A DNA stretch of 64,000 nucleotides from Pseudoflavonifractor sp050943825 (GTDB taxonomy: Bacteria > Bacillota > Clostridia > Oscillospirales > Oscillospiraceae), in contig NZ_JBMNPX010000003.1 in NCBI RefSeq assembly GCF_050943825.1, positions 1-64,000 on the forward strand, given 5' to 3'. The notes under the pieces are model-generated. The model was not told the DNA's origin, ran no database searches, and worked only from the letters and a program-made list of their open reading frames with translations. The position numbers were made by a program, and so were the translations under genes. Each line of letters starts with the position of its first letter. Within the stretch, counting starts at the first letter, position 1. Below, one piece after another: positions 44,957-53,336 of this stretch.

Positions 44957-45718
44957 ATGGCTAAAACCATTGCAATCGTCAATCAGAAGGGCGGCGTGGG
45001 CAAGACCACCACGTGCGTCAACCTGGCCGCAGCCCTAAAAGAAGAGGGCGCCCGGGTGCTGGTGTGCGATTTCGACCCCCAGGCCAACGCCACCTCCGGC
45101 TTCGGCGTGGACAAAACCACCGTCTCCCCCAACATCTACGATGTGCTCATCAACGGCGCCGATGTGAAGCGGGCCGTGGTGGAGACCCCCTACGGCGATG
45201 TGCTCCCCGCCAACAAGGCCCTCACCGGCGCCACCGTGGAGATGATCGGCATTGACAAGCGGGAGTATCTCCTGAAAAATGCCCTGGCCCAGCTCTCGGA
45301 CCGGTACGACTACATCCTCATTGACTGTCCCCCCTCTCTGGAGCTGCTCACCCTCAACTCCCTCTGCGCCGCCGACACCATTATGGTGCCCGTCCAGTGC
45401 GAGTACTACGCCCTGGAGGGCCTCAGCGACCTGCTGTCCACCATCCGCATTGTGAAGCGCTCCCTCAACCCGGCCATTGAGCTGGAGGGCGTGGTGCTCA
45501 CCATGTACGACGGCCGCACCAACCTGTCCATGCAGGTAGCGGAGGAGGTCAAGCGTCACTTCCCCGGCCAGGTGTACGCCACCGTCATCCCCCGCAACGT
45601 GCGGCTGGCTGAGGCTCCCAGCTACGGCAAGCCCGTCAGCGCTTACGACAGTCTCTCCCGGGGCGCCGAGGCCTATCAGGAGCTGGCCCGGGAGGTTATG
45701 GAGAAAAACAAGGGCTGA
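44957..45718 (+). CDS. parA: ParA/Soj chromosome partitioning ATPase
   Basis: This is a 253-residue Walker-type ATPase with the deviant motif QKGGVGKTTT at residues 10-19, CDFDPQANATSGFG and DYILIDCPPSLELL. It works with ParB and parS in origin segregation and control of initiation. ParB follows 31 bases downstream. Confidence 0.95.
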   Translation: MAKTIAIVNQKGGVGKTTTCVNLAAALKEEGARVLVCDFDPQANATSGFGVDKTTVSPNIYDVLINGADVKRAVVETPYGDVLPANKALTGATVEMIGIDKREYLLKNALAQLSDRYDYILIDCPPSLELLTLNSLCAADTIMVPVQCEYYALEGLSDLLSTIRIVKRSLNPAIELEGVVLTMYDGRTNLSMQVAEEVKRHFPGQVYATVIPRNVRLAEAPSYGKPVSAYDSLSRGAEAYQELAREVMEKNKG

Positions 45719-45749
45719 GCCCCAGCCCACAGGAAAGGAATGATATATT

Positions 45750-46649
45750 TTGCCGGTGAACAAGGACCGTGGCCTGGGCAAGGGCCTGGGCGCCCTGCTG
45801 GGCGACGCCGCCCTGAAAACCCAGGAGGGCGGCTCGGTCATGCTGCCCATCTCCCAGGTAGAGCCGGGCATCAAGCAGCCCCGCAAACGGTTTGATGAGG
45901 AATCCCTCAGCGACCTGGCCGAGTCCATCCGCACCCATGGACTCATTCAGCCCCTCACCGTCCGCCGCCTCTCCTCCGGCTACTACCAGATCATCGCCGG
46001 AGAGCGGCGCTGGCGTGCCTCCAAGCAGGCGGGGCTCACCGAGGTGCCCGCCGTGGTCATTGAGGCCGACGACCGGAAGGTCATGGAGCTGGGCCTCATC
46101 GAGAACCTCCAGCGGGAGGATTTGAACCCCATTGAAGAGGCAGGCGGCTACAAGGTCCTGGTGGAGGAGTACGGCCTCACCCAGGAGGAAGTGGCCCAGC
46201 AGGTGGGCAAGTCCCGCTCCGCCGTGGCCAACGCCATGCGGCTGCTGGCTCTGCCCGACGCGGTGCGCATGCTGCTGGAGGAGGGACGGCTGTCCGCCGG
46301 ACACGCCCGCGCCATTCTCTCCGTCCCCGGCGGCGAGCTGCAGAAGCGGCTGGCCCAGAAGGTGGTGGAGGAGGACCTGTCCGTCCGCCAGACCGAGGCC
46401 ATGGCCAAGCGCATCAGCCAAGCCGCAGAGGAGGCCGAGGAGGAGACCGCTCCCGCCCCCGACCCCATGAAAATCTACCGTGACGCCGCCGCCAAGGATC
46501 TGTCCGCCCGACTGGGCCGGAAGGTGTCCATTGTCCAGGGGGCCAAAAAGGGCAAGGTGGAGCTGGAATACTACGGCGACGAGGACCTGACCGCCCTTCT
46601 TGAGGCGCTGGAGCAGACCTCCGGCGGGAAGGGAGGCACTTCTCTTTGA
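45750..46649 (+). CDS. parB: ParB/Spo0J chromosome partitioning protein
   Basis: This 299-residue protein starts RGLGKGLGALLGD, the ParA-stimulating N-terminal peptide. It has the CTP-binding box (YYQIIAGERRWRASKQAG, IENLQREDLNPIEEA), a helix-turn-helix (LTQEEVAQQVGKSRSAVANA) and a C-terminal dimer domain. The start appears to be TTG 45750, ten bases after GGAAAGGAA; GTG 45756 is possible. Four parS sites lie within 3 kb. Confidence 0.93.
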   Translation: MPVNKDRGLGKGLGALLGDAALKTQEGGSVMLPISQVEPGIKQPRKRFDEESLSDLAESIRTHGLIQPLTVRRLSSGYYQIIAGERRWRASKQAGLTEVPAVVIEADDRKVMELGLIENLQREDLNPIEEAGGYKVLVEEYGLTQEEVAQQVGKSRSAVANAMRLLALPDAVRMLLEEGRLSAGHARAILSVPGGELQKRLAQKVVEEDLSVRQTEAMAKRISQAAEEAEEETAPAPDPMKIYRDAAAKDLSARLGRKVSIVQGAKKGKVELEYYGDEDLTALLEALEQTSGGKGGTSL

Positions 46650-47230
46650 ACCAGCAGGACCACAACAATGAGGAGCAGGAGGTGCAGCACCTCCAGCACG
46701 AGGCGGAGCACGCCAAGCCCCACAAAAAGGTCTCGGTGATGGGCTATCTCACCATTCTCTTTGCCGCCGCCTTCCTGCTGCTGCTCCTCTCCTATTTCAT
46801 GCAGCAGCGAGCCAATGAGCAGGCCATCTCCGGCCTGGAGGCCACCTCCAACAACGCCTTTGACTCCATCAACAACCTGATCGCCGAAAAGGACCGGCTG
46901 ACCGGTGAGGTGGAGGAGCTGGAGGACCAGGTGGCCGACCTGCAGGAGCAGCTGGAGGAGGCCCAGAGCCAGCTGTCCGGCGCCCAGTCCGACGCCGAGA
47001 GCGCCCAGACCGCCCAGGACAGCGCCCAGAAGGCTCTGGAGGCCATGGACTGGTTCTGGCGCATCCAGCGGCAGTTCTCCCGCGGCTACTACACCGACGC
47101 GGCCAACATGATGGCGGAGTTTGAGGCCGCCGGCCTGCCCCAGTACCTGCCCCAGGAGGCCCTCACCGGCCGGGAGGGCGACCTCTCCCCCGCTCAGCAG
47201 TACCAGGAGCTGAAAGAGGCCCTGGGCTGA
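46646..47230 (+). CDS. Membrane-anchored coiled-coil protein, unknown function
   Basis: This 194-residue protein has a short acidic cytoplasmic head, one transmembrane helix (YLTILFAAAFLLLLLSYFM, about 34-52), a coiled coil (about 75-135, rich in Glu, Gln and Ala) and a small C-terminal domain with WFWRIQRQF. The start is TTG 46646, overlapping the parB stop, with GGGAGG upstream. Its coupling to parB is notable, but I recognise no family. Confidence 0.75.
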   Translation: MNQQDHNNEEQEVQHLQHEAEHAKPHKKVSVMGYLTILFAAAFLLLLLSYFMQQRANEQAISGLEATSNNAFDSINNLIAEKDRLTGEVEELEDQVADLQEQLEEAQSQLSGAQSDAESAQTAQDSAQKALEAMDWFWRIQRQFSRGYYTDAANMMAEFEAAGLPQYLPQEALTGREGDLSPAQQYQELKEALG

Positions 47231-47239
47231 GTCCTTCCC

Positions 47240-47255
47240 TGTTTCACGTGAAACA
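47240..47255. promoter_or_regulatory. parS site 4
   Basis: A perfect TGTTTCACGTGAAACA lies in the 80-base gap between the coiled-coil gene and serS. Confidence 0.95.
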
Positions 47256-47311
47256 TTTCTCCGCGGGACATCCCCCGCACGATAATAATATGATTATGAG
47301 GTGTCATTTCC

Positions 47312-48613
47312 ATGCTGGACATTCGTTTTATCCGTGAGAATCCCGAAGCCGTCAAGGAGAACATCAAGAAGAAGTTCCAGGACGCCAAGCTGCCCCTGGT
47401 GGACAAGGTGCTAGAGCTGGACGCCGCCAACCGTGCGGCCATGACCGAGGCCAACGAGCTGCGGGCCAGCCGCAACACCCTCTCCAAGCAGATCGGCATG
47501 CTGATGGGCCAGGCCAAGAAGGACCCCTCCAAGCTGGAGGAGGCTGAGGCCGTCAAGGCCCAGGTCAAGGCCAACGCCGACCGTCTGGCCGAGCTGGAGG
47601 AGCAGGAGGTCAAGCTGGCCGAGGAGATCCGCCACATCATGCTCCAGATCCCCAACATCATCGACCCCTCCGTGCCCATCGGTCCCGACGACTCCTGCAA
47701 CGTGGAGGTTCAGCGCTTCGGCGAGCCCGTCACCCCCGACTTTGAGATCCCCTACCACACCCAGATCATGGAGACCTTCAACGGCGTGGACATGGACGCC
47801 GCCGGCCGCGTCTCCGGCAACGGCTTCTACTACCTGATGGGCGACATCGCCCGGCTCCACTCCGCCGTGCTGGCCTACGCCCGCGACTTCATGATCAACA
47901 AGGGCTTCACCTACTGCATCCCCCCCTTCATGATCCACGGCAACGTGGTGGAGGGCGTCATGAGCCAGACCGAGATGGACGCCATGATGTACAAGATTGA
48001 GGGCGAGGACCTGTACCTCATCGGTACCTCCGAGCACTCCATGATCGGCAAGTTCATCGACCAGATCATCCCCGAGGACAACCTGCCCCAGACCCTCACC
48101 TCCTACTCTCCCTGCTTCCGCAAGGAGAAGGGCGCCCACGGCATCGAGGAGCGTGGCGTGTACCGCATCCACCAGTTCGAGAAGCAGGAGATGGTCGTGG
48201 TCTGCAAGCCCGAGGACTCCATGAAGTGGTATGAGCAGATGTGGCGCTACTCCGTGGAGCTGTTCCGCTCCCTGGACATCCCCGTCCGTCAGCTGGAGTG
48301 CTGCTCCGGTGACCTGGCCGATCTGAAGGTCAAGTCCTGCGACATCGAGGCCTGGTCCCCCCGTCAGCAGAAGTACTTCGAGGTGTGCTCCTGCTCCAAC
48401 CTGGGCGACGCCCAGGCCCGCCGCCTGAAGATGCGCGTCAAGGGCGAGAAGGGCATGTACCTGCCCCACACCCTCAACAACACCGTCGTCGCGCCTCCCC
48501 GCATGCTCATCGCCTTCCTGGAGAACAACCTCCAGGCCGACGGCTCCGTAAAGATCCCCGTGGCCCTGCGTCCCTACATGGGCGGCCAGGAAGTGCTGGT
48601 GCCCAAGAAGTAA
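47312..48613 (+). CDS. serS: Seryl-tRNA synthetase
   Basis: This is a 433-residue class II synthetase. The N-terminal coiled-coil arm spans about 30-105. The catalytic core has TSEHSMIGKFIDQII, FRKEKGAHGIEERGVYRIHQF (motif 2) and NNTVVAPPRMLIAFLEN (motif 3). The length is normal. No T-box is visible in the short leader, unlike hisS. Confidence 0.96.
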   Translation: MLDIRFIRENPEAVKENIKKKFQDAKLPLVDKVLELDAANRAAMTEANELRASRNTLSKQIGMLMGQAKKDPSKLEEAEAVKAQVKANADRLAELEEQEVKLAEEIRHIMLQIPNIIDPSVPIGPDDSCNVEVQRFGEPVTPDFEIPYHTQIMETFNGVDMDAAGRVSGNGFYYLMGDIARLHSAVLAYARDFMINKGFTYCIPPFMIHGNVVEGVMSQTEMDAMMYKIEGEDLYLIGTSEHSMIGKFIDQIIPEDNLPQTLTSYSPCFRKEKGAHGIEERGVYRIHQFEKQEMVVVCKPEDSMKWYEQMWRYSVELFRSLDIPVRQLECCSGDLADLKVKSCDIEAWSPRQQKYFEVCSCSNLGDAQARRLKMRVKGEKGMYLPHTLNNTVVAPPRMLIAFLENNLQADGSVKIPVALRPYMGGQEVLVPKK

Positions 48614-48663
48614 GGAGCGGCCTTAGGGCCCTCCTCTGAACGACAAGCATTGAGGTTATACAC

Positions 48664-49110
48664 TTGAAGAACATCAAAGAGAATATCAAAGAAATCGACC
48701 GGAAATCCCGGGGCTTTATGGGTGAGTTCCGCAAATTCATCGCCCGTGGCAACGTGATGGACATGGCGGTGGGCGTCATCATCGGCGCCGCCTTCAAGTC
48801 CATCGTGGACTCCCTGGTCAACGACATCCTCATGCCCTTTGTGGGCATCTTCATCGGCCAGGATACCTTCGCCTCCCTGGTTTTCAACGTGGGCGGCGCT
48901 CAGATTGCCTTTGGCAACTTTATCCAGGCCATTGTCAACTTCCTCATTATGGCCTTTGTCATCTTCTGCATCGTCAAGGCCATGAACGCCTTCCGCCGGA
49001 AAAAGGAGGAGGCCCCCGCGGCCCCTCCTGCCCCCTCGGCGGAGGAGGTGCTGCTCACCGAGATCCGTGACCTGCTGCGGGAGCAGCGGGACAACGGCAG
49101 CGACAAGTAA
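48664..49110 (+). CDS. mscL: Large-conductance mechanosensitive channel
   Basis: This 148-residue pentameric channel subunit releases solutes under osmotic downshock. The core starts at FRKFIARGNVMDMAVGVIIG with helix 1, and helix 2 is near AIVNFLIMAFVIF. The end is the charged EVLLTEIRDLLREQ helix. I use TTG 48664 because GAGG precedes it, which gives 18 extra N-terminal residues; ATG 48718 would give the usual MscL start but lacks a ribosome site. Confidence 0.92.
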   Translation: MKNIKENIKEIDRKSRGFMGEFRKFIARGNVMDMAVGVIIGAAFKSIVDSLVNDILMPFVGIFIGQDTFASLVFNVGGAQIAFGNFIQAIVNFLIMAFVIFCIVKAMNAFRRKKEEAPAAPPAPSAEEVLLTEIRDLLREQRDNGSDK

Positions 49111-49121
49111 GGAGCGCAGTT

Positions 49122-49490
49122 ATGTCTGACGAACACAACAAGACGCCCCACGACCAGGAGGAACAGCCCAGAGAGCCCTACACCCCCGCCTCTCCCCTCA
49201 AGCGCATCTGGGCCTGGGTTGGCGTGGTGTACATGGTCATCATCGTGCTGCTCATGACCTATATGTACGGCACGGGCACCTATATCCACGGCGTTGCCGG
49301 ACTGATGGTCATTCCCGCCCTGGGGGGCGGCGCGGCGTCGGCGGTGTGCGTATGGCTCACCTCGCCCCAGGAGGGCCGCACCCCTGCCCGCCGGGCCATG
49401 ATGATCCTCATCACCGCCCTGTGCCTGGCCCTGATTGTGGTGAACCTGATCAGCGGAATCCCGGCCCTGCTGGCCAACTTCGGAGGTTAA
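49122..49490 (+). CDS. Small membrane protein, unknown function
   Basis: This 122-residue protein has a charged N-terminus of about 28 residues and three hydrophobic helices (WVGVVYMVIIVLLMTYM, a Gly-rich second, MMILITALCLALIVVNLI). The ATG has GGAG upstream, and it lies four bases before rsmG. I do not recognise a family. Confidence 0.75.
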   Translation: MSDEHNKTPHDQEEQPREPYTPASPLKRIWAWVGVVYMVIIVLLMTYMYGTGTYIHGVAGLMVIPALGGGAASAVCVWLTSPQEGRTPARRAMMILITALCLALIVVNLISGIPALLANFGG

Positions 49491-49494
49491 CGGA

Positions 49495-50211
49495 ATGGAA
49501 GAGCGAATTGCCGCCGGTCTGGCGGCCATGGGAGTCCCCCTCCCCTCCCCTGCCGCACCCGCCATGCTGGCCCGGTACGGACAGCTGCTGCTGGAGAAAA
49601 ATCAGGTCATGAACCTGACTGCCATCACCGACCCGGACAAGGTGGCAGACCTCCACTTCCTGGACTCCGCCGCCCTGCTCACTCTGGAGGGCGTGGACTT
49701 CAAGGGCAAGCGGGTCATCGACGTGGGCACCGGCGCGGGCTTCCCCGGCCTGCCCCTGAAGATTCTGGAACCGTCCATCTCCCTCACCCTGCTGGACAGT
49801 CTGGGCAAGCGGGTCAACTGGCTGGGCGAGGTGTGCGCCGACCTGGGCCTCACGGACGTGGACTGCGTCCACGCCCGTGCGGAGGAGCAGGCCCTGGAGC
49901 CGGGCTGGCGGGACGGGTTTGACTTTGCCGTGTCCCGGGCGGTGGCCGACCTGCGGGTGCTCACCGAGCTGTGCCTGCCCTACGTGAAGCCGGGCGGCCT
50001 GTTCCTGTCCATGAAGGCGGTGGACTGCACCGAGGAGCTCTCCGGCGCGGCCAATGCCATCGCCCGCCTGGGCGGCAAGCTGGAGGCCCTGCGGGACTAC
50101 GAAATTCCCGGTGCGGGCGTCACCCACCGGGTGGTGCTCATCCGCAAAACCGCCCCCACCCCCAAGGGCTACCCCCGCCGCTGGGCAAAGCTCCAGAAGG
50201 CCCCCCTGTAA
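49495..50211 (+). CDS. rsmG: 16S rRNA (guanine-N7) methyltransferase
   Basis: This 238-residue SAM-dependent enzyme methylates G527 of 16S rRNA. The SAM loop is VIDVGTGAGFPGLPLKI near residue 75. NQVMNLTAI at about 36-44 and SRAVADL are family markers. In many Firmicutes rsmG (gidB) lies just upstream of noc. Here it lies downstream of the par region but still in the same origin-proximal block. Confidence 0.95.
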   Translation: MEERIAAGLAAMGVPLPSPAAPAMLARYGQLLLEKNQVMNLTAITDPDKVADLHFLDSAALLTLEGVDFKGKRVIDVGTGAGFPGLPLKILEPSISLTLLDSLGKRVNWLGEVCADLGLTDVDCVHARAEEQALEPGWRDGFDFAVSRAVADLRVLTELCLPYVKPGGLFLSMKAVDCTEELSGAANAIARLGGKLEALRDYEIPGAGVTHRVVLIRKTAPTPKGYPRRWAKLQKAPL

Positions 50212-50257
50212 ATTGGCACAAATTTTGCTTTCTTTTTATATTTTGCACAAAAAATGT

Positions 50258-50285
50258 TTGAAATCTCAGCCTGCCATGATATACT
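50258..50285 (+). promoter_or_regulatory. Promoter of the MinD-like gene
   Basis: TTGAAA (50258-50263), a 16-bp spacer and TATACT (50280-50285) lie 27 bases before the ATG, after an AT-rich upstream tract. Confidence 0.7.
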
Positions 50286-50311
50286 AACACTGTGTGAAGT
50301 GGAGGGACGCT

Positions 50312-51049
50312 ATGAGTACCGCCGTTGTGGTCACGTCCGGTAAGGGTGGCACGGGAAAGACCTCCCTGACCGGGGGCGTCTCGTCCTGTCTGGCCGCCCT
50401 GGGCCGCCGGGTGCTGTGCATCGACATGGACATCGGCCTGCGCAACCTGGACATCTCCCTGGGCCTCACTGACAGGGCCCTCATGGACTTCACCGATGTG
50501 CTGGAGGGCCGCTGCTCCCTGAAGCGGGCGGCGGTACCCCACCCGGTGATTCAAAATCTCTACCTCCTCACCGCCCCCCTCACTCTGCCCCCCGGCATCA
50601 GCGAGGAGCGGATGAAGGCCTTCCTCCGGATGGCCAGAGAGCAGTATGACTACATCCTCATGGACTCCCCCGCCGGTATGGGCGAGGGGTTCCGGCTGGC
50701 CGTGTGCGGCGCGGACCGGGCCATTGTGGTCTCCACCACCGACGCCTCCGCTCTCCGGGACGCCCAGCGGGTGGTCTCCCAGCTCTCCCGCCAGCTGCCC
50801 TCCATCCATCTGGTGGTCAACCGGGTGCAGCCCAAGCTGCTCCGGCGGCTCCACACCACCATCGACGACGCCATGGATACCGCTGGCCTGCCCCTGCTGG
50901 GCGTGGTGCCCGAGGACGAGCAGGTCATGCTCTCCGCCAACCAGGGCAAGCCCATCATCCTGGCCAGCCGGAAGGGCGCCGCCGTGGCCTATCTCAACAT
51001 CGCCCGCCGCCTGATGGGTGAGCGGGTGCCCCTCATGCACATCCGCTGA
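50312..51049 (+). CDS. MinD/ParA-like P-loop ATPase
   Basis: This 245-residue ATPase carries the deviant Walker motif SGKGGTGKTSL (residues 9-19), DMDIGLRNLDISLG and DYILMDSPAGMGEG, which place it close to MinD and FlhG. The typical MinD C-terminal membrane-targeting helix is not obvious, and no minC or minE neighbour exists here. It may position a polar or septal structure. GGAGGGA precedes ATG 50312. Confidence 0.85.
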   Translation: MSTAVVVTSGKGGTGKTSLTGGVSSCLAALGRRVLCIDMDIGLRNLDISLGLTDRALMDFTDVLEGRCSLKRAAVPHPVIQNLYLLTAPLTLPPGISEERMKAFLRMAREQYDYILMDSPAGMGEGFRLAVCGADRAIVVSTTDASALRDAQRVVSQLSRQLPSIHLVVNRVQPKLLRRLHTTIDDAMDTAGLPLLGVVPEDEQVMLSANQGKPIILASRKGAAVAYLNIARRLMGERVPLMHIR

Positions 51050-51140
51050 CCGTCCCCGTTTTCCACATAGGACGGCTTTTTAGTGGAAAGCGCTCCGGGT
51101 CCCACCCGGAAACCATGGGCCAAAGGGCCCGGGAGGCACT

Positions 51141-51749
51141 ATGTTCTGTACCAAATGCGGCGCGCCGCTGAAGGACGGGCTGAAGTTCTGCACAGCCTGC
51201 GGCGCAAAGGTGGAAAATCCGGCGGCTCAGGCCCAGCCCTCTCCCCCGCCCCGTGCCAGGCCACGGGGCAGGGCCGGATGGAGGACTGTTCTGGCCCCGG
51301 CTGTCCTGACCGTCATTACCCTGGCCGTGGCCCTTGGGGCCTTCCTCTGGGCCACAGCGCCCCGGACCACCACTCCGGACGGGGCCCTGACCCTGCTGGT
51401 GGAGGGCCTGGCGGAGGGCGACGGGCCCAGGGCCGCTCAGGCCATGGACCTGACCCTGGGAGAGCTGGCCGAAATCAAATCCATGACCGCGGCTCAGGGC
51501 CGGGCAGCCCTGCTCTCCGCCCTCCAGCTGCCCCTGGACACGGACACGGGCCAGTCCCTCCGGTCCGCCCGGCTTATGACCGCCAGCCTGTCCTACACCA
51601 ACAGTGAGGGCACTGCCTGTCAGGGGTCGGCTCTGGTCCAGCTCACCTGGGCTGACGGAACCCGCACCACCGCCCTGCTGCCCGACGTACAGATGGAATA
51701 CGGCGGGGCGGGCTGGCATATTGTATCCGGGCTGGGCCCGATTATCTGA
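51141..51749 (+). CDS. Zinc-ribbon membrane protein, unknown function
   Basis: This 202-residue protein starts with a double CxxC ribbon (MFCTKCGAPLKDGLKFCTACG). A Pro/Arg-rich linker, one transmembrane helix (about 50-70) and an extracytoplasmic domain of about 130 residues follow, the last with an NTF2-like look. GGGAGG precedes the ATG. The family is common in Firmicutes and its role is not known. Confidence 0.8.
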   Translation: MFCTKCGAPLKDGLKFCTACGAKVENPAAQAQPSPPPRARPRGRAGWRTVLAPAVLTVITLAVALGAFLWATAPRTTTPDGALTLLVEGLAEGDGPRAAQAMDLTLGELAEIKSMTAAQGRAALLSALQLPLDTDTGQSLRSARLMTASLSYTNSEGTACQGSALVQLTWADGTRTTALLPDVQMEYGGAGWHIVSGLGPII

Positions 51750-51765
51750 GAAAGGATGAATTCCG

Positions 51766-52182
51766 ATGAACATTGCCCTGATGGCTCACGACCGCAAAAA
51801 GGAACTGATGGTCCAGTTCTGCATTGCCTACTGCGGCATTCTCTCCAAGCACACTGTCTGCGCCACCAATACCACAGGAAAGCTGGTCGCCGAGGCCACC
51901 GGGCTGCCGGTCTACCTCTTCCTTTCCTGTGAGCACGGCGGAAGCCAGCAGATTGGCGCCCGTATCGCCTATAATGAGATTGATATGGTCCTCTTCTTCT
52001 GCGACCCCCAGTCCAGCGACCTGGATGCCGACCTGAACTACATCACCCGTCTGTGCGACCAGTACAACATCCCCTACGCCACCAACGTGGGCACCGCCGA
52101 GATGCTCATCCACGGCCTGGAGCGGGGCGATTTGGATTGGCGTGAGATTATCAATCCCAAGAGCAAGCCCTTTACTGTGTAA
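51766..52182 (+). CDS. mgsA: Methylglyoxal synthase
   Basis: This is a 138-residue enzyme of the MGS fold that converts dihydroxyacetone phosphate to methylglyoxal and phosphate. The start MNIALMAHDRKKELMVQFC, the segment NTTGKLVAEATG and the phosphate and active-site region VLFFCDPQSSD are the expected motifs, and YATNVGTAEMLI follows. The family usually has FFxDPL; here the Leu is Gln. A strong terminator follows. Confidence 0.9.
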   Translation: MNIALMAHDRKKELMVQFCIAYCGILSKHTVCATNTTGKLVAEATGLPVYLFLSCEHGGSQQIGARIAYNEIDMVLFFCDPQSSDLDADLNYITRLCDQYNIPYATNVGTAEMLIHGLERGDLDWREIINPKSKPFTV

Positions 52183-52192
52183 TATGTTCGAC

Positions 52193-52224
52193 CACGCCGT
52201 CCTCACAGGGCGGCGTGTTTTTTT
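52193..52224 (+). terminator. Terminator of mgsA
   Basis: The stem CACGCCGTCC pairs with GGGCGGCGTG and is followed by seven T residues. Confidence 0.88.
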
Positions 52225-52815
52225 GCCTTCCCCTGGGGGAAAGCCATCGGCAAACACCTGGCTTGCAGGTGAGCACCCTTCGGGGAGGTACTTTTCTCCG
52301 GCGAAAAGTACCCAAAAGCCGCCGGAAAAAGGGGCCCCGCCAAAGCCTAGCGAAGCGGGTTTGGTGGGGAGAGGAGCCGCAGCGGAATGAATGAGCTTTG
52401 CCATTTATGGCGAAGCGAACGATATGGAGCTTGCGGCGACGACGTGCGGAGAGGCCCTGTTAGGGCCAAACGCGCCCGTTTCCCCCTGGTACCCCCTTTC
52501 GGGGACAATATGGGGCCCCCGCACGAGCCCAGCGAAGCGGGTCGTGTGGGGAGAGGACGAGCAGCGGAGTGAACGAGGCCTGCCGCTTGCGGCAGGCTGA
52601 GCGATACGCAGCTTGCGAGGACGACGCGGCGGTGGGGTTCAATTACCCACCAAATTTGAAAGTAGTTGCTTGCCGGTTCGGTGTTCTGCGTTCCGTTCCC
52701 CTTCTGCCCGAGCAGCGTTACCCACCCAAACTTGTCAGTTTCTGCAATTCATTGGCGATCTCAATGCCGCCCCAAGTCTCTTCCTCGTGCTTTGCTCTCT
52801 GCCCGAACAACCTTG
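52225..52815 (+). repeat. Mosaic hairpin repeat, copy C
   Basis: This is the longest copy. In order it has a GGTACTTTTC...GAAAAGTACC hairpin, a hairpin-pair module (stems 52335-52369 and 52395-52416), the GGCCCTGTTAGGGCC segment (52447-52485), a second and diverged hairpin-pair module (52517-52551 and 52578-52597), and the terminal core of 157 nt (52653-52809). The stems of the two modules differ in sequence but still pair. No gene is supported. Confidence 0.82.
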
Positions 52816-52870
52816 CCGTATTTTGATGGGATATCTGCCCCTGAATTTCCCGGTTTTGGGCCGCAAACGG

Positions 52871-52899
52871 TTGACATTGGGGACAATTTGGGATACTAT
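52871..52899 (+). promoter_or_regulatory. Promoter of the hisS T-box leader
   Basis: A consensus TTGACA (52871-52876), a 17-bp spacer and TACTAT (52894-52899) lie downstream of repeat copy C and just before the T-box. Confidence 0.8.
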
Positions 52900-52929
52900 T
52901 GTGCTGTATGCAGTGACAAAGCACCGCTA

Positions 52930-53168
52930 TGACGGAGCATGAGTACCAGGCCATCCGCCGGACAGAGAAGGACGCCCCCGGCTGAAAGCGTCCCACGGAC
53001 CGGAACCCGGGAAAGACGGCTCTACCAGCGGGGATGGAGACATCCACGGCCCGCTCCCCGTAACAGGAGCACAGAGGGCAGGACGAAACGTCCCGCCGAA
53101 CATGGGTGGCACCACGGAGGCAGGCGCTTTCGTCCCATTGACCGGGGACGGAGGCGCTTTTTTGTCTT
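52930..53168 (+). promoter_or_regulatory. T-box riboswitch upstream of hisS
   Basis: The T-box sequence GGGTGGCACCACGG (53104-53117) is followed by a terminator helix (GGCGCTTTCGTCCC pairing with GGGACGGAGGCGC) and TTTTTT (to about 53163). Upstream hairpins fit stems II-III. In the putative Stem I an internal loop opposes an AGAGA strand to CAC (52994-52996), the His codon, with only a 6-bp stem and short loop above. That would be an unusually short Stem I, so the boundary and specifier are tentative. Uncharged tRNA should relieve termination. Confidence 0.85.
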
Positions 53169-53179
53169 TCTGTGCCACA

Positions 53180-53293
53180 CCCCAGCGAATCTCTGATTCG
53201 CCGGGGACCCCCGATTTGACTCAAATTGCCCGGAGTGAATCCGGTCAATTTCAAGGTTTTGCTGCGCAAAACGCTTGACGCCGCACTCGCGGC
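53180..53293 (+). other. Four tandem hairpins between the T-box terminator and hisS
   Basis: Perfect or near-perfect hairpins lie at 53180-53206, 53223-53251 (AAATTG and CCGG arms), 53256-53272 (GTTTTGC-TGC-GCAAAAC) and 53280-53293. None has a T run. They lie within the 5' leader, downstream of the T-box terminator. Their function is unknown. Confidence 0.6.
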
Positions 53294-53336
53294 GAAGAGT
53301 AGCAACGGTCTACCCTATTAAAAAGGAGTTTTTCTG

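Noticed and set aside
49495..50211. Replication origin near rsmG/parAB
   Set aside because: No dnaA gene and no cluster of DnaA boxes was found in the window. The parS sites indicate origin proximity only.
52387..52942. Short frames inside the mosaic repeats (also near 16553-17082 and 33699-34042)
   Set aside because: The frames are not conserved between copies, and the conserved features are paired stems, so they are artefacts of the repeat.
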